A stretch of 64,000 nucleotides of DNA from contig NC_066844.1 in assembly GCF_001640805.2 (NCBI RefSeq), positions 14,685,543 to 14,749,542 on the forward strand. Reading direction: 5' to 3'. Positions within the stretch are counted from its first letter, which is position 1. Every line of letters starts with the position of its first letter. A program made the translations under genes and the position numbers. Below are positions 1 to 10,700 of the stretch, one piece after another. The notes beneath the pieces were generated by a model, which was not told where the DNA came from, ran no database searches, and saw only the letters and a list, made by a program, of their open reading frames with translations. Source of the DNA: Lates calcarifer. Lineage: Eukaryota > Chordata > Actinopteri > Centropomidae.

Positions 1-1950
1 ATTCAACGAGGTGTGGGCCAGGAAGTTAAAGCTGCCATAAATCCCCACAGCGGGAAGGTTCAAAGTTTCAGTCAGTTGTGCAGGTACAGATAAATGTGTT
101 TGGCCAAATCACCTTAACCTCATTACAGTGTCATTGTGGCAGTCAGATGAAGTGAGAGTGAAGCATTTGAGAGCACTGATCCACAGGGATGTGACCAGGA
201 ATACAGTACAGAAAACAGGAAAGAAGAGGATGAAAACTGGAAAATATGATTCGAAATAAAGAGTCTGACAAGAACTCACCCAAACACAAAACATCAAATC
301 AGGGTTAATGTAATATAAACATATCACAACCCATAACAAGACATTATCACGGGGGCTTCGAAATCGCTTCCTCTCAACAGGCAAACAAACAGGTCATTGT
401 CAGTTCCTCTGTAGGATGGACATCCTGCCTTGTCTTTGTCAAAAGAACCAATTTTGATTCATCTTGTTGGAGGGATGTATTGTTTGTTCTCTTATGTCTG
501 CATGCTGTTGTGAGCGATCGGTGTGACAGTGAGACAACATCCTATTGTAGATTCATCTCCACACACTGACAAGCCCAAATGAATAAAATACAAGTTTTAT
601 GAGGCAGAAATACCTAATAGACCACTGTCTTGTCCCACCATCCTGCCTTCTCTGGCTGTGATGTAGTACACGGATACAGACGTTGTGATAGACAAAGATG
701 TAGTGCTGGACAAATAGAAAAGTTAACACGTTTGCTGGAACCAAGAAACCAACCCCACACAAATGCTACAGACACTCATCAGATGAGCTCTGGCTGGGCA
801 AGTAGACAGTGAAACTGCCGCACCCAGGAAGTCAGGTTAGCGCAGGGTGCCAAACTGACAGCTTCAGGCTATATAAATGACATCTGACTGGGCAGCTTGT
901 TTGCAAGACAATTGTACATGGCACAGTATTCAACAGGAGGTGCACACACAGGAGGGGAAATACTGAAACATCAAAGACTCTCATAACTTCAGTTTCAGTC
1001 ATTAAGCCATCAAGTCTCAACTATAAGTCACAGCACTAAAAAGCCACAATCTGAAATATGTATATCAACACAGTTGTAGGGAAATTTTCAAAGGAAGCAA
1101 TGTAGCTTATTCTATACATCTCAGTAGCTTTAAATAGACTTTGTGGACTAAAGAAAACCATCTGTTTCCAGCAGCCAATGAAAGCTAAACAAAGTTTTAA
1201 TGCACATCTGCAGTCACAGCAGATGCTGAAAAAAAATCCAGCATGTGCAGATCAAACCAGTAGCTGAAGCCACGAGCTCCAGTTACCTTCCACCAGTAAA
1301 AATGGGAGAAACAAATTGGCTCTGGAACATTTGCCTTCCGTTTAGGTTATTGGTCTTTTAACCACAGCAAAGACTTAAATTAGCTCAGCCAATGTGTGGA
1401 CCAATTTAGGAAAAAAAAAAAAAAAAAATCAAAAGATGAGGCTGGAAAAACGGGGAAAGTAGGTTTAGTCTCCACAACAGCTTTAACTCTACTACAAACA
1501 GTAAATTAAGGCAAAACATTCAACTTTATGTACCAAACTTCTTTAGTATATTTCAGTTGCGTGCTAGCAAACCACAAAATAGTTAATGGAACTTGTAATT
1601 GACTAACGTTTACGTGCCGCAAATAAAATAGCTACACCAACAGCAAAACACAATTTGAATTTCAGTTTTTAAAAAACCCTTTCCACTACTTTATTGATTG
1701 TGCTGAATGTACTCTATTATATATTTAATTTTCACAAACTTAAGCTAACATTTAAACTTAACTACCTAAAAACGCTGTAAGGTACTTCAACAACATAACC
1801 GTTCATTGAGTGGTGTGGTCTTGTTCACTGTCTGCTGGCTACCCTCAGAAAGCTGTCGGCGGCGGGGTGAAAGCGAGGCAACCGAGCTTTAGCTTCCAAA
1901 CTTTCTCCCGCTAAACTTTTTGTATCGCTTTGAAATTAAAGTGAGAGTTA
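1..1950 (-). other. Probable first intron of the unidentified minus-strand gene
   Basis: This follows the donor at 1951-1956. It is AT-rich with an A18 tract at 1411-1428, and I see no confidently readable exon. Near the left edge the minus strand reads FNFLAHTSLN after a cag at about 32-34, in a phase that could follow, but the acceptor context is weak. Confidence 0.4.
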
Positions 1951-2110
1951 ACTTACCTTGTCCCGGCCATGTTCTTCACATTGTAAACAACGCGTAACAC
2001 ACAGAGAAAACGATGTTCAGCTGGTGTTGGGGTTAGGGATAGTTGTCTGAGCACAGAGCGGTCCGAGTAGTGAGTACGGGACGGTCCTCCGGTGGTGAAT
2101 CCGATATGGA
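1850..2110 (-). promoter_or_regulatory. CpG-rich promoter/5' end of the downstream minus-strand gene
   Basis: CpG dinucleotides cluster here (for example gctgtcggcggcggggtg, aacgcgtaac, gtccgagtagtgagtacggg) against a CpG-poor background, and the cluster surrounds the ATG and donor at 1957-1970. No TATA box is obvious. The transcription start is not determined. Confidence 0.45.
1957..1970 (-). CDS. First coding exon of an unidentified gene (partial)
   Basis: On the minus strand, aagaacATGGCCGGGACAAG is followed by a consensus donor gtaagt at 1951-1956. The ATG has A at -3 and G at +4. Only M-A-G-T plus two bases of the next codon are encoded, so the protein cannot be named. The frame stays open upstream to another ATG at about 2135, which would add a 55-residue basic extension. 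A possible second exon of 42 bp at 614-655 (acceptor cacag, donor gtattt) fits phase 2, but no homology supports it. Confidence 0.45.
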
Positions 2111-2799
2111 GTCTCCGCCTCTGCACGTGAGTCATAGGTTGGTATGGGGGTCACCCAGTCTGCACCCCCACCCCCACCCTCTATCCCCCATGACTAGCCT
2201 GGCTGGAAAGAGTAGGAGCCAAACCTCAATCAAAACATTTAGTTGCTCAGTTGGCTGAACGGAGCAGGGTGATAAAATGTGAAACTCATGCGACCAGAAC
2301 TATCACATCAGGCGGTGTGCGGAACATCACAGGCCTCGGGTGTCAGCCAACTTTTCGGCAAGCAAAATGAATAACTTCGAGACAGCCAGAGTTGTCCATC
2401 TCTCTGTGAATGAAGATATGTTTTATGACGTCTTTTTATTCACAAAAGGTGTGCTAATTAGTTAGCAAACTAAGACCAGATTTTAACCACATTCTGGGAA
2501 TAAGTTGCTTAGCGACATAACAGTTTGAGATACCGGCTACTTTTGATAACTGGATTCATATTTGAATATCAGACACATGCTCATTCTGCAACGTATTTTT
2601 TCTTGACCCAGTCAGTCAGACTGATAGAGACCTTAACTGCCTCTTTTACGATAACTACCTATCTTTACACAACTGCAATTGTAGTGAGCTAAAGTGCAGT
2701 GTAGCCCTGCCGTAAACCTGTGGACAAGCAGACAGAGACACCTGCTGGACAGGATGCACAAGTAAACCCACATCTAATGTCACAATAAAAGTCGTATCA
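2110..2799. other. Short spacer between sulf2 and the next minus-strand gene
   Basis: This stretch separates the likely sulf2 cleavage site from the first exon of the next gene on the same strand. It includes a C-rich run at 2161-2190. A 32-codon open frame from an ATG at 2367 on the plus strand has no recognisable content. Promoter elements for the downstream gene probably lie at the low-coordinate end. Confidence 0.5.
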
Positions 2800-4156
2800 T
2801 GTTTATGGTCAAACAACACTTTATTCACAATTACTATAGTACTCAGGTCTATGGAAATATTTTCTAAAAAAAAAAAAAAAAATCAAAGAAGCTAACAAAG
2901 GCAGGTAGCTAAAATTCACATCAATAAGTATCACACACTGTTGTGTTTTTCCTCTGGCACAGAGTAAACTATATATGCATTAAATGTACATGGCGCATCT
3001 CTTCACAGTGAACCCTTTAAGTGCTTTTCTGATGTAAATAAGGAAACATACAAACATACAAATTGCGGGCAATGAAATTTCTCAAGCTACATTTTCCCTA
3101 TAAGTTCATTTTGTCCACTCATATCATACAATGAGGTCTGCCTCTTCAGTATTATAAAAAATATTGTAAACATTTATATTAATTGCACAACATACATTCA
3201 AATACATACTGTACTGTACAGCAAGATTTTACTTCTGTATTGTTATCCTGTAGCACCATGTATAGCAAGCTGAACAAACTGTTTGGATACTTCTATAGTG
3301 TGGTACTGACAATACAAAGGATTAAAATGGCATTCACTAATGAGGCATTCTGCCAGTGGTCAAATATTCTGGAGGTTTGGATTGTATTATTGTGAGACAG
3401 TGGTTAGTGTAGGGCTGGTCAAGGTGTGGCTGACGCTATATGGGCTTGGATCAAGGCAGGCAAACTGTAGTCACCTCACACCTCACAGCTTTGAGGAAGA
3501 TGATGCTTCATAAAAGACATTCATCGGCGTTAAGATCAACTATAATACAAAAAATTTTGTTACCATCAGTTGTTTAAAACTCCATACCACGTCCTTGTGC
3601 AGACACATCGGTGCAGAGAAAGGAAATATGTCTTTTTGTGACGCCAAGCACTAATGATTCAGCACGTGCCACAGAGACATCATGAGGCCATGACATCATT
3701 GTGTAGCAGCAGAGTTGACAACTCATGTTTCCACCTAGTCCCATATGACATGAAAGAAAGCTGTTTAAAGCTGATATATATTATCTACAAGCAGTACTGT
3801 TAAACTGAATGGCTTGCCGATACCAAACTGTCCCACCCGATTCCCAGCATCTTGTTGACGTTAACAGTCCGGACAGCTGGGGGTAACAGAAGATGTAAAT
3901 GGGTATGAAATGTGTGCAAAGGTAGAACTGACAATTGGAGAGTCTTTAAGGTTTCTCTCAGTCTCAGTATATCCTCTGTCTGGGTGAGGGCTCCAAAGAG
4001 CAGCTCTCTCAAAAATTAAAACCCAGGTTAAAGAAGAGTAGTATCTCAGGTTATGGTCCATCGAAGTGTAGTCAAGGTCCTTGGGTTTGCCTGCCCTCCC
4101 CCTTCTCCTTCCTTCACTGGAGGGGGCCGATGCTGTCAGTTGTGGGATGCAGGTGG
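2800..4156 (-). other. sulf2: Probable sulf2 3'UTR
   Basis: About 1.35 kb lies between the stop codon and the first canonical minus-strand AATAAA at 2820-2825. No coding sequence is visible in it. The end is placed about 20 nt past the signal. An A17 tract (T17 in the transcript) lies at 2866-2882. Confidence 0.55.
2820..2825 (-). terminator. sulf2: Polyadenylation signal AATAAA, probable end of sulf2
   Basis: Forward tttatt reads AATAAA on the minus strand and is the first canonical hexamer I find after the sulf2 stop. A plus-strand AATAAA also occurs at 2784-2789, but no plus-strand gene feeds it. Confidence 0.5.
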
Positions 4157-4187
4157 TTAACCAACCCACCCTTCCCAAATCTGCCCT
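4157..4187 (-). CDS. sulf2: sulf2 terminal coding exon 20 and stop
   Basis: After acceptor gcacag, the exon reads [10 protein letters not shown] and then TAA at 4157-4159. The human protein ends GQLWEGWEG. This fixes the natural C-terminus. Confidence 0.94.
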
Positions 4188-4733
4188 CTGTGCAGGAGAA
4201 ACAAATACTGTGAGTTAAATGTGCCACTTGAGGCATTCACTGGAAACCATGGCTCCAGTTGTGGTCTGTTCCTACCAACACTGCGAGGAAAAGTAAGAAA
4301 TGACAATAACAGGACTGAGAACACAACTTAATGAGACAATTTCACATCTGCATTGCTTTACTGAATTTGACTTGAGTGGGTGAATGGAAAAGAAGATGGT
4401 GCAGCTTTGCAATGCAGGTAAATGAGAGTTACTGTAAGTAGAGGAGTACAGAACTACAGTAAATAGAAAAGAGGGGCGCATGCTGCTGGGTCATCTGACC
4501 AAGCTAACAAAAAAAAAAAAAAAAAAAAAAAAATCTGGGTAGAGATAGGAGTAGAGCTTGGCTGACTACAAAGGAACAGATGGGTTATGACAAACTCACA
4601 GCGATTTGGAGGAGGGCTTCTTCACTTTTGGCCTCTTTCGACGATGAACTGGCCTGAGGCATGCACAGCACGTTAACACGCGCAGGGCAAATGCATGTGC
4701 ATGGAGACAGACGCACAGGTATATACACACAAA

Positions 4734-4766
<33 letters not shown>

Positions 4767-7700
4767 CACACATACATGCATGCGCACGCGCAAGCAGGCA
4801 CACACACATACACCCCCACACGCACAGCAGAGACAAGCAATTAGGCTTCATTACAAAAAGGGAAGAGCAGAAGCAAAAAAGCAGGCTTGTATATCGGCCC
4901 TCTTTGGCTTCTGCTTCTGCATGCTGAAGAGGTTTTGATCACTATAGTAAGGAACCGTGGCAGTTTGAAGAGGTTCAATTTCAGCACAACATCACTGTAT
5001 TTCATTTCCTTTACTCCCCAGGTGACTCGCAATGAGCAAAAACATAACTAAAGACTCACTAGGGAGGCTGTAACCTCTCTGAATTCATATTGGAACATGA
5101 ATTCCATCTGCAGTGTTTGTAAAAGTAATCAGTTGTGCTGTAAGAGGAAGAAAAAAAAAATACCTGTATTCACTGAAGTAGTTCCGCTCCTTTCCTCCTG
5201 AAAGGAAGTGGAGGTAACATTAGTCTCAGTCTGAAATTTCTGGAGACACTGTAATCAATCATGTTTGCCTTAGAGGTTTTTTACTCACCCTTCTCTGGGT
5301 TGCATTGCTTATGTCCCTTGCAGCCTCGTAAGTCCATGAGCTGTTGATGCATTGAATTCAGAGCGTTGCGGTCGAGGGTGCTGACAGCATTTATCAGCTA
5401 CAGGAATAATAAGGACACAATGTCAACAAGGGTTTTTGGAAACTCTGGAAAACTTTGGAAAATCTGTGCCCCCTGTGCTCACAAGAATGCACTATCAATC
5501 ATGTTTTGGAATCATTTTATGGCTATTATTTGTAAGTTATTTATGTAGCTGCCATTATATGTGTGTCTGTACAAATGATGTAGAAATACCTGGTATGGGT
5601 CAGTGTTGAGGTCAAAATACTCCAGGAAACCAGTGGCAAATTCACAGAACAGGAAGTTGTGCGTGTCATTGATGGTCCGGAGGCACCAGTAGGTGTTGTT
5701 GTTGGCACTGGTGCATGCACAGAATGGACCCACTGAGGGAGGGGTAGTCAATGAGGAAGGGAGGGTTGAGAGTGGAAAACAACGGATATTACAACAGTGT
5801 TCCAATAATATTGCTTTAATTATATCTGCTCTGGAGAATATAAAAAAAGTTTCAACACATCCATCCATCCATTATCTATACCACTTATCCATTAAGAGTC
5901 GCGGGGGCGGGGGGGCTGGAGCCTATCCCAGCTGTCAATGGGTGAGAGGCAGGGTACAGCCTGTACAGATCGCCAGTCCATCACAGGGCCAACATATACA
6001 GACAAACAGCCATTCACATTCACACCTAGAGGCAATTTAGAGTCACCAGTTAACCTAAACTGCATGTCTTTGGACTATGAGAGGAAGCCAGAGGCACACG
6101 TAGGCACAGGGAGAACATGCAAACTCCACACAGAAAAGCTTGAACTGCTCAATCCCAGAACCTTCTTACTGTGAGGCAACAGTGCTAACCACTGCACCAC
6201 CACGCCACCCTTTCTACAACCACATGCCATTCCTCACTTGTCCAGAAGGGGGCGGTCTGCCAGTGATGGTTGTCGTGGGTGAAGCAGGTGAGGCCAGGCA
6301 TGCTGCACGTGTCATTGTTCTGGAGCCTTTTGAGGAATTTACGTAGCTTCTTCCTGCGCTTCTGCTCCTTCTGCAGCCACTGGTTCTTCTGCTTGGAAGG
6401 CATTCTGATGAAAAACAAAAAAAAAACATTTAACAGTTAGACTGCAAGGAGGAATAAAATTCAATAATTGATTCATTGTCATATGATGTAAATTTCTACC
6501 TAAGTGAGTGCATGCGTCCATTTAGCCTGAAAGCCTCTTTATTCTTCAGGAGATAACTGAAAAGACAAAGGACAACTGTCAAATATATGATTACACCACT
6601 ATGCTGCTGGTGACATATGGTCCTGATGAATTCTCACCTGGGAGTGTTACACTGACATTCCTCTGGCCGCACCTTTTTCAGGTGACCTTTGACCTCACGC
6701 AGGTTCTTGATTTTGGTCTGTAGTGTTTCGATCTAAACACAACAGGAACAAACACACAGCCACACAATCCTCATTATACACCACAGACTACTAATGACCT
6801 TTGAAATGTGTTTTATGGGCAAGATATAACAAGGAAGCAAATTTATCAGTACCTCATGCTCAATGTGTAGTTTGTGGTCTTTCCATGCTTGAAGGGACTT
6901 GTAGAGTCCTCCATCACACTTCACTGTGTCATTCATAAGAATGGAGCACCTGCAGAAAACAAATGTGCAGTGTAAATTATTTCAGTCTAACGGTTTATTT
7001 CTCTTCGGTGCTCACAGAAATACAGTGCAGACAGAATTACAGACACACCTGTAAGTGACTTTAAGAGCAGCAGGTGGTGTGAGTCTGTTGCTGGTGGTGG
7101 GTTTGGCTGTCACTCCCATACCGCTGAACTCATCATTGTCCTCCTCATTCCCTGCTCCGCTCCTCCTGTCTCTGGTCCAGCTGCTGTTCCTGGATCCCAG
7201 GGGCCGGTAGCCCTCCTCCAGGTCCACGGCGTACAGGTCTCCATCCAGCTCAAATGAGACAGAACGAGCCCAGCGCTTCCTGGAGACAGTCTTACTGGAT
7301 TTCATCTCTGAATAAGACGAGACAGAGGAATCTGAATAAGATGGAAAAAGAGGGGTGTGTTTTTGATACTGCAGATCAGGATCTATGATGATGTGGACAA
7401 ATGAAGACCAGCACATGACAAAAAAAAATACTACAAAAAATACTACTGATGATAGGAAGCAGTGTTTCATGAAACTAGTATCGTATTCCATGAATAATTT
7501 ACAACATTTTTTATTTGTTTCTTTCAACACCCCATGATTAAAGACTCACTTGTCTACTCTAGTCCACCACTTGATGGCAGCACAGACACATCCCTCTCAT
7601 CTCATGAATACTTCAAAAGCTGGCTATTTTAGCTTGAGATTAATGGCCTTGTTTGGCAAGGCTTTGTAGGCTACTGCAAGGACATTTCAAAGTAAAGAAC

Positions 7701-10700
7701 AAGTGTCTTTCTGAACAAAATCACATCTATTAATAACTACCAGAACAATGGTACATGTGAGTGACAAGACAAGAGGAACTTACTTTTCTTGGTAAGCAGT
7801 CTCTTCCTCTTGAGGATTGATGTTTTGAAGCCCACATCACCACAGTCACAGCTGTCTGAGTTAGATGTGAGGGACAGCTGGGAGGCACCGCTGGCCATCA
7901 GAGCCTGCATACGTGGGGCATAGAGACTAGCCATGCCCTTGCACTTATACAGCCTCAGCTTGCCAGTCGGGTCCTCCACACACTGCCATTTCTAAAACAA
8001 AGCAGAGGGAAATATGATGATGATGATGAGTCTTCAGGCTATAGCACAGCATTAGTTTTTTTTTGTACAAAAACCCTTTGATTAAAAATGTTCTCCATGG
8101 GGCTATGCTAAATGAAATATTCCAGATCAATGTTCTTATGTCATACATCTTTTTATTCATATTTCTTAACAAATCAGGAGGGTTCTCTGTACAGAGACAA
8201 ATGGTACCCTGAGTACAATGACTGCAGCAGATTGTACTCAGTAAATTGCCAACCAGACTGCATATTATCACCCTAGATGAGCTACACTCCAGGTTGTTCT
8301 TCTCAAACTTTAAAAACCTTTGTTTTTTAGCTGCAGCAGGTCAGATACCTGTCCTGGCTGCTGGCAGGAGGTCTGGTACTCTGCTTTCTGGCAGAGGTCC
8401 TTCACCCGCTGGTATTTTGGCAGGAAGTTCTCCTCCTGGGCCATTTCCTTCCCATCAGCTCTCTTGTGCGGAGGCTTCCTGAAAGAACAGGAAAACACAA
8501 AGTTTTTTTTTGTTTGTTTTTTGTTTTTTGGTTTTTTTTTTGTTTAGAAACCAAAGACAAAGAGTCTGATGTCACCGGGAGACAATGTCTGGAATGAAAA
8601 CGTGTCCTGCAAAAGGTCAATCAATAAGACATACCCTCTCTCCACCAGGAAAGAATCTCTCCATGTTTTGCCCTTCCTGTTCAACTGGAACCTGGAAATG
8701 AGCAAAAAGAAATAAAAAATCCTTTCAAACCACTCTGTGATATTTGCACTGATCAAACAGGCAGTCCATTTTCAAATGTCATCCTTGTACGGCACTGAAA
8801 AGAAAGTGGTGTTACACATTTATATTTGGATTGCAGATTTCATTATGTCCAAGAAAACACCAAGAACAGAACTTTGTAAAGTCCAGGTAAATTACTTCTT
8901 GGCACATAGCTGCCTAGTGTGCAACATTTTAAATGCCATGCTTCAACTGTATATTGAATGCCAAGATAGTGAGCAAAATAGCTGATGGGTGTGTTCACCT
9001 ATTGACTGGCCTGTCTGTATCCAGCAGCTTGAGGATAGACTTGCCGTCCATTTCTGCAGGAATATCAACACCGGCCATGTCCAGCAGAGTTGGTGCCAAG
9101 TCAATGTTCAACACTATATGAGGATTACTGCGGGGAAACAAGAGAAAAGTGGATTTTTTTAAATGTAACTTGCTATAAAAGATCACAGTGTCATTAATCT
9201 CATATACTGTATATATAATATAACATCTAGATATTAGAATATTGAATGAATAACAGAAAAACAACAGTCTAAGCCACTCACATTGCACCATGCTCCACAT
9301 TAGGTCCTCTTACATAGAAGGGAACACGGATATCAAACTCATAAGGCATGGACTTGCCCTTGACCAGACCAAACTGCCCGATATGGTAGCCATGGTCTGA
9401 GGTGTAAATGAGGTAGGTGTTGTCCAGTTCGCCTGTCTCCACCAACATGTTGTACACCTACAGAGAATGTAATTCATCAAACACTCACAGGGTGTAAAAA
9501 GTTATACTTCATGGTTGATAGCTCAAGTCTCTTGTGCCCGTTTCAAGGAAAAATGGAATGAACAATTTACCAAGTGTGTCAGTGAATACATTATACAGTC
9601 CCAGTCAGAACAAGTACAGATCTCTCAGGATCTGAGGCTGTCAGATGAAATGTGAGTGTGTCTGGTGTGTTTAAGGGTGTATGTTTTTGTCTGTGCTTAA
9701 GCATATGTCTATCTGTCTGCTGGTCCGCCTACCTTCTCCACACTGTCATCCACAGACAGCAGGGTCTGCATCCTCCTGCGCTGCAGCATGTTAGTGAACT
9801 GCATGTGGACAGGTTTCATAGGTCCTGTGTAGCGTAGGATCCAGTGCTTGTCTGGGTTGGGGGCATAGTTGTAGCTGGGGGTTCTGAAAGTGGTAGAAGA
9901 TCAAAAAACATCAGACTAAACCACAATAAATTCCATGTGGTGTACTTAATATTTAATTTTTGTTGGTTCTTTTACATCCTAAAAGGAGAAAATAGCAAAG
10001 CACAAGACTCATTCCAGAATATGTATATCCATATATTTGCATTTAGGTTTTTTTTTTTAAATTTCTACATGGATAGTTTCCATATTTATTGCTATAAATT
10101 GGATTACAGAAAATCTACCCATGTGTGTACAGTTAGTATTGTGCATTCACAGCAGTATTATCTCCTTGCTTTTATCCTTTTCTTTCCAAAGTAGCCAGGA
10201 AACGGTTTATACAATTCTAAACTGGAGGTTACATAAACCACGTAAAATGCAAAGCACTGCAATCAATAGGCCTATTCACAGTGAGCGGAGTTTGATCAAT
10301 ATTTAACTCTGAGCCATATGGAACTTTAATTATTTGAGAATAAATACTGCCAAATAGCTAATGAGATCCTAGAAGAAAATATATTTAACATTTAAAGTGG
10401 ATCAATTTGACTTATAAGAAATGGTAATGTCTTGTGCAGCCTGGTCCACAGTGGCAGCTCTAATGTGAAGATGTGTCTGCAAGGTGCCAAGGTGAGAAGA
10501 AGGTTTATCACCAAAGGAGTGCTGGACTTTTACTGCCTCTCTCTCTCTCCATGTGGTTGATAACGGCAGAGGGAGATGGAGTGAGAAAAATAGCTAGCGC
10601 AGGCGCGCTCAGAAAACATCACCCGAGGGAGAGCAAATTTATGGAGAAAGAGCAATTAAAAGTTTGTACAAAGACACTGGGGCTGAATTTTCAGAATATT

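Noticed and set aside
2367..2465. 32-codon plus-strand frame near the CpG-rich region
   Set aside because: Too short, weak start context, no homology. A divergent transcript cannot be claimed from this alone.
4585..4927. Overlapping frames rich in Cys-Val or His-Thr
   Set aside because: They are translations of the CA/TG repeat. Only the 54-bp exon 19 inside is real.
5938..6346. Plus-strand frames over the interspersed repeat and exon 15
   Set aside because: They come from the repeat and from the reverse complement of a coding exon.
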